DNA of 43,038 nucleotides. It comes from Gammaproteobacteria bacterium. Lineage in GTDB: Bacteria; Pseudomonadota; Gammaproteobacteria; Pseudomonadales; Azotimanducaceae. The notes under the pieces are model-generated. The model saw only the letters and a program-made list of their open reading frames with translations. It was not told the DNA's origin and made no database searches. The stretch's first letter is position 1. Every line of letters starts with the position of its first letter. Shown one piece after another: positions 1 to 8,493 of the stretch. Location: NCBI GenBank assembly GCA_020832085.1, contig JAFIFJ010000089.1:1-43038 (forward strand), given 5' to 3'. The position numbers and the translations under genes are program-made.

Positions 1-73
1 CCGCCCCGCCCGCCCCCGGGGGGGGGCGGGGGGGGGGGCGCGGGGGGCCGGGCGCCCCCCCCCCCGGGGGGGA
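1..73. other. GC-only homopolymer stretch at the window edge, probable artefact
   Basis: Positions 1-72 contain only G and C, in long G or C runs; normal mixed sequence starts abruptly at 73, next to the receptor stop codon at 74-76. No coding, RNA or repeat-unit structure is visible. Such runs are typical of low-quality read ends at a contig terminus, so I do not treat this as biology. Confidence 0.7.
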
Positions 74-2539
74 TCAGAAGCGAACGCGGAACTGAGCCAT
101 GAGGGAGCGCCCGAAGTTGGTGTAGGTCACCTGGTCCTGAGAGTTCGGGCCGGTGGAGGTGCAGCGCGTCTCCGCTCCGGGAGCGTCGGCCATCGGACAG
201 GCGCCCGGGCGGGCACCGCCACCGAGGGCGACGTGCTTGTCGGTGAGGTTACGGCCAATGAAGGACAACTCGTAACGCTCGTCCTGGCTGTAGAAGCGCA
301 GGGCGGAATCCAGCATCCAGTAGCTGCTCTGGGTGAAAGGATCGAGTGTTGCCGTCCAGGCGTAGCCGTCGTTGTAGCGAGCATCCGAGGACAGTTCCCA
401 GCGCCAGTTGGTATTGCCGAGGCCCTGATCGAAGCTGAAGCCAACGGCGCCGGCCCACTTGGCGCTACCTGCTGCCTGCAGTCCAATGAGATTCTGTTCC
501 GAGGCGTTGAAGAAGTCGTCCTTGTACTTGGTATCTGTGTAGGCGAGGTTGCCCCGGACCGCGAGACCGTCCACCGGCGTGAGCCACAGCCAGTCGGCTT
601 CAACACCCCGACTGTTCAGTTTCGAAGCGTTGAAGGTTTCGAACTGAATGATGTTGGCATCGAACAGCTGAACCTGCAGGTCCTTGTAGTCATAGGTGAA
701 GGCTGAGGCATTGACGCGGAGGGTGTTGCCAAGCAGGTTTGCCTTGACGCCAGCCTCGTAGCCGACGGCTTTCTCGGAGTCATAGTAGAGGAAGTCGAAG
801 CCCTCGAAACCAGGTGCGTTCGGGTTCAGGGCGTTGGTGGGCAGTGCGCTGTTGTCGACGCCGCCGGACTTGAAGCCCTCTTTGTAGGCGACAAAGACGC
901 TGACGTCAGGCGTCACGTAGTAGTTCAGCGCAACCTCGGGCGACCAGTTGCTGTCGGAGAACTCCAGGCCCTCGACTTCCGTGAAGCCGCCGAAGCCGAA
1001 TATCGATGCGCCAGCATGGAAGTATGGCAGATCGATGCGCCCCTTCTTCTTTTCGTTTGTGTAACGGGTGCCAGCGGTCAGCTGCAGATCATCGGTGATG
1101 TCCCAGTAGCCCGCAAAGAAGGCCGAGTAGACCTTGGTGTCCAGGAAGTGGAAGCGCCAGTAGTCCGAGCCGCGGCCGGTGGTCGGGTCGAGGCCGAAGT
1201 TGGCACCGGGCGTGGTGTCGAAGCCGAGGGCTTCCGAGACCGGAACCGTTTCCGGATCGAAGTTCAGGAAGTTCGGGACCAGCGCCAGGTTGAAGGCGTA
1301 CTGGTAGGCCTCGAAGCGCTGCTCCACGTCCTGATAGTAGGCGCCCACCATGAAGTTGACGGGACCGTCGAAGGTGCTCCGCAGGTTGAACTCCTGGGAG
1401 ATGCTCTCGTAGGTGTTGCGGTGCAGACCTGCGAAGACCCCGACGTTGCCGTCATAGGCCTCGAGGTCGACGTGATCGAGATCCACGTAGCCGGTCACCG
1501 AACGCAGCGCAAAGTTCTCGTTGATGGTCCAGTCGCCGCGCAGGGAGAAGAAGTGCGTGTCCTGATCGAGGAACTGTACGCCGTCGTCGGCACCGTAAGG
1601 CAGGCCGGTGGCCAGCAGAGGATTGACGTCATTGATGGAAGTCTTTCCGTTCAGGCGGCAGTCGCTGAAGCCGGGTATGACGACCAGAGGAAAGGCCGCG
1701 GATGGGATGGCAGTAGGCTGGACCGAGCCTTCAGGGCAGGTGTCCTCCATGGTGGCCCAGGGGCCGTCATTCTTGTACTTGGAATAGGAGTAACTGGCAC
1801 GGAAGGTGAGATCGTCCGTGGGATCCCAAAGCAGCGTGAGGCGGTAGTTCTGGGACTCTTCGCCGCGATACCGGTTCGTGACGCCAGGGAAGACATTTTC
1901 CCAGCGGTCGTTGGCCTTGGTGTAGCCCACCGCCAGCCGGGCACCGAGGGTGTCGGTGATGGGGCCGGAGATGACGCCTTCGAACATGCGCTGATCGAAC
2001 TCGTGCTCGTAGCCGACCATGCCTTCGAGTTCGAACTCCTGGCCGGGATCGTTGGTGGTGATGGACACCACGCCGGCGGTGGCGGACTTGCCGAAGTAGA
2101 GGCTCTGGGGCCCTTTGAGCACTTCGATCTGGCCCATGTCCATGTAGGCGTTGTGGATGAAGCGGCCGATGTTGACCACCACGCCATCGACGTTGATCGC
2201 CACTGACTGGTCGAAGGCGGCGCTGATGTCACTGGAGCCGATACCGCGCAGGCGCAGGATGGAGCCGTTGCCGGAACCGGTCTGGAAAATCTGGAAGTTG
2301 GGCACCAGGCTCGAGGCATCCTCGAGGCGGGTGATGCCGTAGCGCTTGAGGTCCTCCTCGCTGAGCGCTGCCACGGTCACGGGCACGTCCTGCAGCGTCT
2401 CGGCCTGCTGGCGGGCGGTGACGACGATCTCCTCGATCGTTCTGGACTGCTGCCCGGGAGCCTGGGCGTAGGCGCCGGGGACAGCAAACATGGATGCCGC
2501 TGCGGTGGCGACCGCAAGGCGGGACAAAGCAAATTGCAT
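74..2539 (-). CDS. TonB-dependent outer-membrane receptor (copy 1)
   Basis: A TonB-dependent receptor of 821 residues, which imports a bound ligand across the outer membrane using TonB/ExbBD energy. A Sec signal peptide (MQFALSRLAV..., ending near AYA-QA) precedes a TonB-box-like EEIVVTA at about residues 36-42. The plug domain follows (LQDVPVTVAALSEEDL; VLKGPQSLYFGKSATAGVV), then a long beta-barrel ending in the typical terminal strand MAQFRVRF. The start is supported by AGGGGAGGA just upstream. It is nearly the same protein as the receptor at 2825-5299 but has a different signal peptide. The ligand cannot be read from sequence; this subfamily (EEIVVTARQ type) is common in marine and sphingomonad-like bacteria and is often tied to catabolic genes. 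The C-terminus is complete, although it abuts the G/C-only window edge. Confidence 0.95.
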   Translation of the reverse strand: MQFALSRLAVATAAASMFAVPGAYAQAPGQQSRTIEEIVVTARQQAETLQDVPVTVAALSEEDLKRYGITRLEDASSLVPNFQIFQTGSGNGSILRLRGIGSSDISAAFDQSVAINVDGVVVNIGRFIHNAYMDMGQIEVLKGPQSLYFGKSATAGVVSITTNDPGQEFELEGMVGYEHEFDQRMFEGVISGPITDTLGARLAVGYTKANDRWENVFPGVTNRYRGEESQNYRLTLLWDPTDDLTFRASYSYSKYKNDGPWATMEDTCPEGSVQPTAIPSAAFPLVVIPGFSDCRLNGKTSINDVNPLLATGLPYGADDGVQFLDQDTHFFSLRGDWTINENFALRSVTGYVDLDHVDLEAYDGNVGVFAGLHRNTYESISQEFNLRSTFDGPVNFMVGAYYQDVEQRFEAYQYAFNLALVPNFLNFDPETVPVSEALGFDTTPGANFGLDPTTGRGSDYWRFHFLDTKVYSAFFAGYWDITDDLQLTAGTRYTNEKKKGRIDLPYFHAGASIFGFGGFTEVEGLEFSDSNWSPEVALNYYVTPDVSVFVAYKEGFKSGGVDNSALPTNALNPNAPGFEGFDFLYYDSEKAVGYEAGVKANLLGNTLRVNASAFTYDYKDLQVQLFDANIIQFETFNASKLNSRGVEADWLWLTPVDGLAVRGNLAYTDTKYKDDFFNASEQNLIGLQAAGSAKWAGAVGFSFDQGLGNTNWRWELSSDARYNDGYAWTATLDPFTQSSYWMLDSALRFYSQDERYELSFIGRNLTDKHVALGGGARPGACPMADAPGAETRCTSTGPNSQDQVTYTNFGRSLMAQFRVRF

Positions 2540-2627
2540 CGTGATTCCTCCCCTGAAGGATGGGATGAGCTGAAAGTGGACTAACCCAATCTTTTGGCCA
2601 GGGACTTCGCCGGCCTGTTCTTTGTAT

Positions 2628-2649
2628 CGATCTGTTACTGAGCAGATCG
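2628..2649. promoter_or_regulatory. Perfect inverted repeat, possible operator of receptor copy 1
   Basis: Arms CGATCTG (2628-2634) and CAGATCG (2643-2649) are perfect reverse complements around an 8-base spacer. It lies immediately downstream of the -10 of the proposed minus-strand promoter (2657-2685), at the expected transcription start. That is a standard position for a dimeric repressor. The regulator is unknown. Confidence 0.45.
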
Positions 2650-2656
2650 TGTGCGG

Positions 2657-2685
2657 AAACTAATCTCGTCTTGAAACTTAGTCAA
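2657..2685 (-). promoter_or_regulatory. Predicted sigma70-like promoter of receptor copy 1
   Basis: On the minus strand TTGACT (2685-2680) and TAGTTT (2662-2657) are separated by 17 bases. The -35 is strong and the -10 weak. The implied leader is about 110 bases before the ATG at 2539. The only support is motif match and position. Confidence 0.4.
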
Positions 2686-2748
2686 TACAGTCACGCATGT
2701 TTTTTATTGGCGGTGCAGGGGAGGCTGTCTTGCGCGCGCTGAAACGAA

Positions 2749-2776
2749 GGAGGCAGGCCCGAATGGGCCTGCCTCC
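2749..2776 (-). terminator. Strong stem-loop after receptor copy 2
   Basis: Arms 2749-2760 (GGAGGCAGGCCC) and 2765-2776 are a perfect 12-bp inverted repeat around a GAAT loop. It sits 48 bases past the stop of receptor copy 2. The sequence after it on the minus strand is TTCGTTTC, so the U-tract is poor. It could end transcription, attenuate read-through into copy 1, or stabilise the mRNA 3' end. Confidence 0.6.
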
Positions 2777-2824
2777 TGGGTCCTGCGGTTTTCAGGATGA
2801 GCTGCGCGAGCAGCCCGAGGTTCG

Positions 2825-5299
2825 TCAGAAGCGAACGCGGAACTGGGCCATGAGGGAACGCCCGAAGTTGGTGTAGGTCACCTGGTCCTGGGAGTTGGGG
2901 CCGGTGGAGGTGCAACGCGCGGCGGGATCCGGATTGCCGGGATCAGCCTGCGGGCATGCCCCCGGACGAGCCCCGCCACCCTGGGCGATGATCTTGTCAG
3001 TGAGGTTGCGGCCCATGAAGGACAGCTCGTAGCGTTCATCCGCACTGTAGAAGCGGACGGCGGCATCGAGCATCCAGTGGCTGCTCTGGGTGAACGGATC
3101 CAGCGTGGCCGTCCAGGGGTAGCCGCTGTTGAAACGGGCGTCGGAGGAAAGTTCCCAGCGCCAGTCGGTGTTGCCGAGACCCTGCTCGAAGCTGAAGCCC
3201 ATGGCGCCGGCCCACTTCGCGCTGCCTGCCGCCCGCAGCCCGATGAGGTTCTGATCCGAGGCATTGAAGAAGTCGTCTTTGTAGCGGGTGTCGGTGTAGG
3301 CGAGATTGCCGCGGATGGAGAGCCCGTCCACCGGCGTCAGCCAGAGCCAGTCCGCTTCCAGGCCACGGCTGTTCAGTTTCGAGGCATTGAAGGTTTCGAA
3401 CTGGATGATGTCGGCGTCGAAGAGCTGGACCTGCAGGTCCTTGTAGTCGTAGGTGAAAGCGGTGGCATTGACGCGCAGCGTGTTGTCGAGCAGCCGCGCC
3501 TTGACCCCGGTCTCCCAGCCCACGGCGGTCTCGGAGTCGTAGATCAGGAAGTCGAAACCTTCGAAGCCCTCTGCGTTCGGGTTCAGGGCGTTGGTCGGCA
3601 GGGCGCTGTTGTCGATGCCGCCAGACTTGAAGCCCTCCTTGTAGGCCACGAAAACGCTGATGTCCGGCGTGACGTAGTAGTTGAGGGCGACCTCGGGTGA
3701 CCAGTTGCTGTCGGAGAATTCGAGGCCTTCGACGCTGTCGAAACCGCCGAAGCCGAATACGGCAGCGGCGGCATGGAAGTACGGCAGATCGATGCGACCG
3801 TTCTTCTTCTCCCGCGTGTAGCGGGCGCCAGCGGTCAACTGCAGGTCTTCGGTGATGTCGTAGTAGCCGGCGAGGAATGCTGAGTAGACCTCGGTGTCGG
3901 TGAAGTGGAAGCGCCAATAGTCCGAACCGCGCCCGGTGGCCGGATCGAGGCCGAAGGTAGTGCCCGGGGTGGTATCAAAGCCAAGGGCTTCGGAGACCGG
4001 GACCGTTTCCGGGTCGAAGTTCAGGATGTTCGGGGTCAGCGCAAGGTTGAAGGCGTACTGGTAGGCCTCGAAGCGCTGCTCCACATCCTGGTAGAACGCA
4101 CCGACCATGAAGTTGAACGGACCATCGAAGGTGCTGCGGAGATTGAACTCCTGGGAGATGCTCTCGTAGGTGTTGCGATGCAGGCCGGCGAAGACCCCGG
4201 CGTTGCCGTCATAGGCCTCGAGATCGGTGTGGTCGAGATCCACATAGCCGGTCGTTGAGCGCAGGACGAAGTTCTCGTTGATAGTCCAGTCGCCGCGCAG
4301 GGAGAAGAAATGCGTGTCCTGTTCCAGAAAGGGAATGCCGTCGTCGGCGCCGTAGGGCAGACCGGTGGCCAGGGTCGGGTTGACGTCATTGATCGACGTC
4401 CTGCCGTTCAGGCGGCAGTCGCTGGCGCCGGGCAGCACGACCAGAGCAGTGGCGGCTGACGGAAAGGCCGTGGGCTGGACGGACCCCTCCGGGCAGGTGT
4501 CCTCCATGGTGGCCCAGGGGCCATCGTTTTCGTACTTGGAGTAGGAGTAGCTGGCGCGGAAGGTCAGATCGTCCAGAGGGTCCCAAAGCAGGGTGAGGCG
4601 ATAGTTCTGGGACTCCTCCCCGCGCTTGGGGTTCTCAACGCCAGGGAAGAAGTTTTCCCAGCGATCGTTGGCCTTGGTGTAGCCCACTGCCAGACGGGCC
4701 CCGAGCGTGTCGGTGATGGGGCCTGAGATGATGCCCTCGAACATGCGCTGATCGAACTCGTGCTCGTAGCCGACCATGCCTTCGATTTCGAACTCCTGAC
4801 CGGGATCATTGGTGGTGATGGACACCACGCCGGCGGTGGCGGACTTGCCGAAGTAGAGGCTCTGGGGCCCTTTCAGGACCTCGATCTGGCCCATGTCCAT
4901 GTAGGCGTTGTGGATGAAGCGGCCGATGTTGACCACGACGCCATCGACGTTGATGGCCACCGACTGATCGAAGGCCGCGCTGATGTCACTGGAGCCAATG
5001 CCGCGCAGTCGGAGAATGGAGCCGTTGCCGGAACCCGTCTGGTAGATCTGGAAGTTCGGCACGAGGCTCGAGGCGTCTTCGAGGCGGGTGACGCCGTAGC
5101 GTTTGAGGTCCTCTTCGCTCAGGGCGGCGACTGTCACGGGAACATCCTGCAGGGTCTCGGCCTGTTGCCGTGCCGTGACCACGATCTCTTCGATGGATCT
5201 TGGCTGGACGGGTTGTTGCGCTTGGGCGACGCCGGCTGATGCCAGGGCGAACGTTGCCAGGGTGACGGAGGTCACCCGACCGGAAGTGGATACCTTCAT
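2825..5299 (-). CDS. TonB-dependent outer-membrane receptor (copy 2)
   Basis: A second TonB-dependent receptor, 824 residues, tandem and upstream of copy 1 on the same strand. The start chosen is MKVSTSGRVTSVTL, whose Sec signal peptide ends near AGVAQA-QQ; GGGGAT lies about 8 bases before the ATG. An in-frame ATG at 5314 is an alternative, and the longer reading to 5434 runs through the repeats and promoter and is unlikely. Plug and barrel match copy 1 almost residue for residue, including VLKGPQSLYFGKS and the terminal MAQFRVRF. Differences cluster in the signal peptide, in a loop after the first barrel strands (about residues 195-260) and near the C-terminal cysteine pair. The two copies look like a recent duplication or gene conversion. 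It is divergent from the ligase-metY-SDR operon, suggesting a shared substrate; the ligand is unknown. Confidence 0.94.
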   Translation of the reverse strand: MKVSTSGRVTSVTLATFALASAGVAQAQQPVQPRSIEEIVVTARQQAETLQDVPVTVAALSEEDLKRYGVTRLEDASSLVPNFQIYQTGSGNGSILRLRGIGSSDISAAFDQSVAINVDGVVVNIGRFIHNAYMDMGQIEVLKGPQSLYFGKSATAGVVSITTNDPGQEFEIEGMVGYEHEFDQRMFEGIISGPITDTLGARLAVGYTKANDRWENFFPGVENPKRGEESQNYRLTLLWDPLDDLTFRASYSYSKYENDGPWATMEDTCPEGSVQPTAFPSAATALVVLPGASDCRLNGRTSINDVNPTLATGLPYGADDGIPFLEQDTHFFSLRGDWTINENFVLRSTTGYVDLDHTDLEAYDGNAGVFAGLHRNTYESISQEFNLRSTFDGPFNFMVGAFYQDVEQRFEAYQYAFNLALTPNILNFDPETVPVSEALGFDTTPGTTFGLDPATGRGSDYWRFHFTDTEVYSAFLAGYYDITEDLQLTAGARYTREKKNGRIDLPYFHAAAAVFGFGGFDSVEGLEFSDSNWSPEVALNYYVTPDISVFVAYKEGFKSGGIDNSALPTNALNPNAEGFEGFDFLIYDSETAVGWETGVKARLLDNTLRVNATAFTYDYKDLQVQLFDADIIQFETFNASKLNSRGLEADWLWLTPVDGLSIRGNLAYTDTRYKDDFFNASDQNLIGLRAAGSAKWAGAMGFSFEQGLGNTDWRWELSSDARFNSGYPWTATLDPFTQSSHWMLDAAVRFYSADERYELSFMGRNLTDKIIAQGGGARPGACPQADPGNPDPAARCTSTGPNSQDQVTYTNFGRSLMAQFRVRF

Positions 5300-5320
5300 T
5301 GTCTTGATCCCCATACAACT

Positions 5321-5363
5321 AAGGATGGACGCTGATGCGTGCAAGGACGGACGCTGATGTGTG
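5321..5363. repeat. Two-copy 22-base tandem repeat in the receptor leader
   Basis: The units at 5321-5341 and 5343-5363 share 19 of 21 bases (AAGGAYGGACGCTGATGYGTG) with a period of 22. They lie in the 5' leader of receptor copy 2, just upstream of its start codon. They could be a duplicated protein- or RNA-binding site, or a chance local duplication. Confidence 0.7.
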
Positions 5364-5402
5364 GATGCGGGGCTCACGGCCTCTTTTGAGTGCGTCCTGT
5401 GA

Positions 5403-5434
5403 CGAAACGTATGCAAGACGTTTCGAGGTGTCAA
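5403..5434 (-). promoter_or_regulatory. Receptor copy 2 promoter with overlapping operator palindrome
   Basis: On the minus strand a consensus TTGACA (5434-5429) and TACGTT (5411-5406) are 17 bases apart. A perfect inverted repeat, CGAAACGT (5403-5410) and ACGTTTCG (5418-5425) with a 7-base spacer, covers the -10 and most of the promoter spacer. This geometry fits direct repression by a dimeric regulator. No regulator gene is adjacent. Confidence 0.55.
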
Positions 5435-5690
5435 TAAAAGCGCCTGGATTTCGGCCCATTTGTTTCAGAATAGTGCGCGCGTGCTGGATTTGGCTGCCCC
5501 AGCTGGCAAAGTGCTGTGCGGATCTGGTCGGGAAACCCGTCTCGTCCTGCAGTCGCAGCTCTGGAGTCGGGTATGTTTTGCCGTTCCAGCCTTCCGGCGG
5601 GCACACTGCGACGCTACGGCATGGCCGGTGGTTCGCTCAGCCATCGGGCGCAGGTTCGCGCCAAAGTCGACAGCGGGAGGAAAGTCACCG

Positions 5691-7226
5691 ATGAATCTGG
5701 CAGATATCTTTCGGCATTGGGGACGCTGGCAACCCCGGGCCCTGGCCATACGGTTCGGCGACCGTGATCTGACCTGGCAGGACCTCGATCAGCGAACGGA
5801 TGCGCTCGCGGCAATGCTGGCAGAGCGCGGCATCGGCAGCGGTGATCGCATCGGCATCCTGCTCGGCAACTGTCCTGAGTACATCGAGACCAGCATTGCG
5901 GCCTGGAAGCTCGGTGCCGTCGTCGTCCCGCTGAACGTCCGCTACGCCCCGCCCGAGGCCGCCTACGTCATCGACAACGCAGGCTGTTCTCTGGTGCTGA
6001 CGGATGCCGCGCTGGCGCCGACGCTGGCCGAAGTGGAAGGGCGCCTGCCCATCCTCGATGTGGGCGAAGTCCGCGCCATGGCGGATGGTCAGGGCAGCGT
6101 GCCGGCCCTGGATCTGGATCCGTCTCATCCGGCGACAATCTGCTACACCTCTGGCACCACCGGCGATCCCAAAGGCGCCGTGCTCACCCATGGTTCCTGG
6201 AACGCCGCTTCCCAGGGCTGGGTCCAGGCCATCCAACTCACGGTGGAGGATCGGGTGCTGCTGCCGTTCCCGCTGGCCTTCACCGGTGGATTCGCGGTGT
6301 TTCTCTTCACCCTGTGGTCGGGAGCCCGGCTGGTCCTGGAGCCCGCCTTCGAGGCCGACCGCACGCTGGATCTGTTCGAGCAGGAACGGATCACGGCCCT
6401 GTTGGCGGTGCCGCAGATTCATGAAGTGCTGGTCCAGCATCCGCGCTGGCAGCAGGTGGACCTGTCGTCCTGGCGCATTGCCTGTTCCGGCGGCGCCTCC
6501 GTCCCGGAGTCGCTGATCCGTGCCATCCAGGCCCGAGGGGTGCCCATGCTGCAGGGCTACAGCCTCACCGAGGCGTCGGCGGCGGCCACCATCCTGCCCG
6601 GCCATGATGCCCTGACCAAGGTCGGCTCGGCGGGGCTGCCCATCGTTCACGGCGGCAGCGCCGTGATCCGCGAAGACGGTTCGTGGTGTGAGCCGGGCGA
6701 GGTGGGCGAGATCCTGATCAGCGGCCCTCAGGTCATGGCGGGCTATTGGAACAATCCGGAGGCCAGCGCCAAGGCGCTGCAGAACGGTTGGCTGCACACC
6801 GGCGACCTGGGCATTTTGGATGCAGACGGCTACCTGAAGGTGGTGGACCGGGCCAAGGACATGCTCATATCCGGTGGCCTCAACGTCTATCCCGCCGAGA
6901 TCGAGCGCCTGCTCACCGGTCTCGACGGCGTCATCGAACTATCGGTCATCGGCGTACCCCACGAGCGCTGGGGTGAGACGCCCATGGTGATCGTCAACAC
7001 CGGTGGCAAGGCGCTGACCGCGGAGCAGGTTCTGGCTGCCTGTCGCGGCAAACTTGCCGACTATAAGATGCCGCGCTACCTGCTGCTGCGAGACGATCCG
7101 CTGCCCCGTGGCATGAGCGGCAAGGTCCTCAAGCGGGAACTCAGAGAGGAATACGCGACGCTGCCTGAGCGCATCATCAGGCTGGATACCAACATGGACA
7201 AAGACAAGGAGCCCAAGCATGCGTGA
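5691..7226 (+). CDS. AMP-dependent acyl-CoA synthetase/ligase (class I adenylate-forming)
   Basis: Activates a carboxylic acid to an acyl-AMP and then its CoA thioester. The protein has 511 residues from the ATG preceded by GGGAGG (10-base spacing); the open frame extends further upstream, without support. The adenylation motif YTSGTTGDPKG starts at Y152. Later motifs are QGYSLTEAS, TGDLGILDADGYLKVVDR and the C-terminal catalytic-lysine region MSGKVLKRELRE. The overall shape is that of medium/long-chain or aryl acid:CoA ligases (FadD/MenE-like); substrate cannot be assigned. Its stop overlaps the next start by 8 bases, so translation with metY is probably coupled. Organosulfur acids (as in DmdB, methylmercaptopropionate-CoA ligase) are one possible substrate class, suggested only by the neighbouring sulfur enzyme. 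Confidence 0.9.
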   Translation: MNLADIFRHWGRWQPRALAIRFGDRDLTWQDLDQRTDALAAMLAERGIGSGDRIGILLGNCPEYIETSIAAWKLGAVVVPLNVRYAPPEAAYVIDNAGCSLVLTDAALAPTLAEVEGRLPILDVGEVRAMADGQGSVPALDLDPSHPATICYTSGTTGDPKGAVLTHGSWNAASQGWVQAIQLTVEDRVLLPFPLAFTGGFAVFLFTLWSGARLVLEPAFEADRTLDLFEQERITALLAVPQIHEVLVQHPRWQQVDLSSWRIACSGGASVPESLIRAIQARGVPMLQGYSLTEASAAATILPGHDALTKVGSAGLPIVHGGSAVIREDGSWCEPGEVGEILISGPQVMAGYWNNPEASAKALQNGWLHTGDLGILDADGYLKVVDRAKDMLISGGLNVYPAEIERLLTGLDGVIELSVIGVPHERWGETPMVIVNTGGKALTAEQVLAACRGKLADYKMPRYLLLRDDPLPRGMSGKVLKRELREEYATLPERIIRLDTNMDKDKEPKHA

Positions 7227-8493
7227 CGAGACCCTGGCCATTCACGCCGGATACACCACCGATCCCACCACCAAGTCGGTGGCCACGCCGATCTATCAGA
7301 CTGTGGCCTACGAATTCGACAGCGCTCAGCACGGTGCGGACCTCTTCAACCTGGCGGTGCCGGGCAACATCTACTCGCGCATCATGAATCCCACCAATGG
7401 CATGCTCGAGGAGCGGGTGGCACAGCTCGAAGGCGGCGTGGCGGCGCTGGCCCTGTCGGCCGGCAGCGCGGCCATTCACTACGCCATCGTCAATATCGCC
7501 CGGCAGGGCGACAACATCGTCACGGTGCCTCAGCTCTACGGCGGCACCTACACGCTGTTCGCCCACATGCTGCCCGACCTTGGCATCGAAGTGCGCTTTG
7601 CGGAGGACGACAGTCCTGAAAGCCTCGAGAAGCTCATCGACGGGAACACCAAGGCGGTGTTCTGCGAGAGCATCGGCAACCCGGCGGGCAACATCGTCGA
7701 TCTCGAGGCCATCGCCACCATGGCGCACAAGCACGGGGTGATCCTCATCGTCGACAACACCGTGGCGACACCGGCGCTGCTGAAGCCGATTCAGTTCGGC
7801 GCCGACGTGGTGGTGCACTCCCTGACCAAGTACATGGGCGGGCATGGCACCACCCTCGGCGGCATCGTGGTGGATGCGGGCACCTTCGACTGGAAGGCGA
7901 ATGCCGAACGCTATCCCATGTTCACCACGCCTGAGCCGGCCTACCACGGCGTGGTGTATGCCGAGGCCTTCGGTGCTGCCGCCTACGTGGCGCGGGTTCG
8001 GACCGTGGCCCTGCGCAACACTGGCGCGGCGCTCTCACCCATGAACGCCTTCCTGCTCATGCAGGGCATCGAGACGCTGTATCTGCGCATGGAGCGGCAC
8101 TGCGTGAACGCCCAGGCGGTGGCCGAGCATCTGCAGCAGCATCCCCTGGTGGCGTGGGTGAGCTATGGCGGTTTGCCGAAGGATCGCTATCACGAGCTGG
8201 CCAAGCGCTATACCAACGGCCGGCCGTCGTCGCTGCTGACCTTCGGCCTGAAGGGCGGCTTCGATGCCGGCGTGAAGTTCTACGATGCGCTGGAGCTCAT
8301 CAAGCGGCTGGTGAACATCGGTGATGCCAAGACCCTGGCCTGCCATCCGGCTTCCACCACCCATCGCCAGCTCAGCGAGGAGGAGCAGGTGGCCGTGGGC
8401 GTGCGTCCGGAAATGATCCGCATCTGCGTGGGTATCGAGCACATCGACGACATCCTGGCCGACATCGATCAGGCCCTGGAGAAATCGGCATGA
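7219..8493 (+). CDS. metY: O-acetylhomoserine sulfhydrylase-type PLP enzyme
   Basis: A Cys/Met metabolism PLP enzyme of 424 residues. The MetY family makes homocysteine from O-acetylhomoserine and sulfide. The PLP lysine is K204 in SLTKYMGGHG. The start (ETLAIHAGYTTDPTTKSVATPIYQT), YSRIMNPTNGMLEERVAQLEGG and the MetY-specific segment after the lysine (GGIVVDAGTFDW) favour MetY over methionine gamma-lyase or cystathionine enzymes. The C-terminus carries the family pattern HPASTTHRQLSEEEQ. Length matches MetY (about 425). It overlaps the ligase by 8 bases and its stop overlaps the SDR start (ATGA). Being locked between a ligase and a dehydrogenase is unusual for a plain methionine-biosynthesis gene, so a lyase or sulfur-exchange role in a catabolic pathway is possible. 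Confidence 0.88.
   Translation: MRDETLAIHAGYTTDPTTKSVATPIYQTVAYEFDSAQHGADLFNLAVPGNIYSRIMNPTNGMLEERVAQLEGGVAALALSAGSAAIHYAIVNIARQGDNIVTVPQLYGGTYTLFAHMLPDLGIEVRFAEDDSPESLEKLIDGNTKAVFCESIGNPAGNIVDLEAIATMAHKHGVILIVDNTVATPALLKPIQFGADVVVHSLTKYMGGHGTTLGGIVVDAGTFDWKANAERYPMFTTPEPAYHGVVYAEAFGAAAYVARVRTVALRNTGAALSPMNAFLLMQGIETLYLRMERHCVNAQAVAEHLQQHPLVAWVSYGGLPKDRYHELAKRYTNGRPSSLLTFGLKGGFDAGVKFYDALELIKRLVNIGDAKTLACHPASTTHRQLSEEEQVAVGVRPEMIRICVGIEHIDDILADIDQALEKSA

Larger units (their letters stand above)
5300..5690. other. Divergent intergenic region between receptor copy 2 and the ligase operon
   Basis: This 391-base gap contains no convincing gene. It holds the receptor leader with a 22-base tandem repeat (5321-5363), a receptor promoter with an overlapping inverted repeat (5403-5434), and about 250 bases upstream of the ligase in which I see no clear promoter. 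The ligase ribosome-binding site GGGAGG is at 5675-5680. Confidence 0.7.

Noticed and set aside
1016..2206. Large plus-strand open frame opposite receptor copy 1
   Set aside because: It is a mirror of the receptor codon pattern in high-GC DNA, with low-complexity Val/Gly/Glu composition and no domain.
2699..2706. T-run as a rho-independent terminator on the plus strand
   Set aside because: No hairpin precedes it and no plus-strand gene ends there.
5321..5363. CRISPR array
   Set aside because: Only two 21-base units almost directly adjacent, with no spacers and no cas genes.
5460..5690. N-terminal extension of the acyl-CoA ligase
   Set aside because: It lacks similarity to ligases and has no ribosome-binding site; the family start fits the ATG at 5691 with GGGAGG upstream.
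7219..8493. Methionine gamma-lyase or cystathionine gamma-synthase
   Set aside because: The SLTKYMGGHGTTLGG and VDAGTFDW segments and the length are those of MetY; other activities remain possible only as side reactions.
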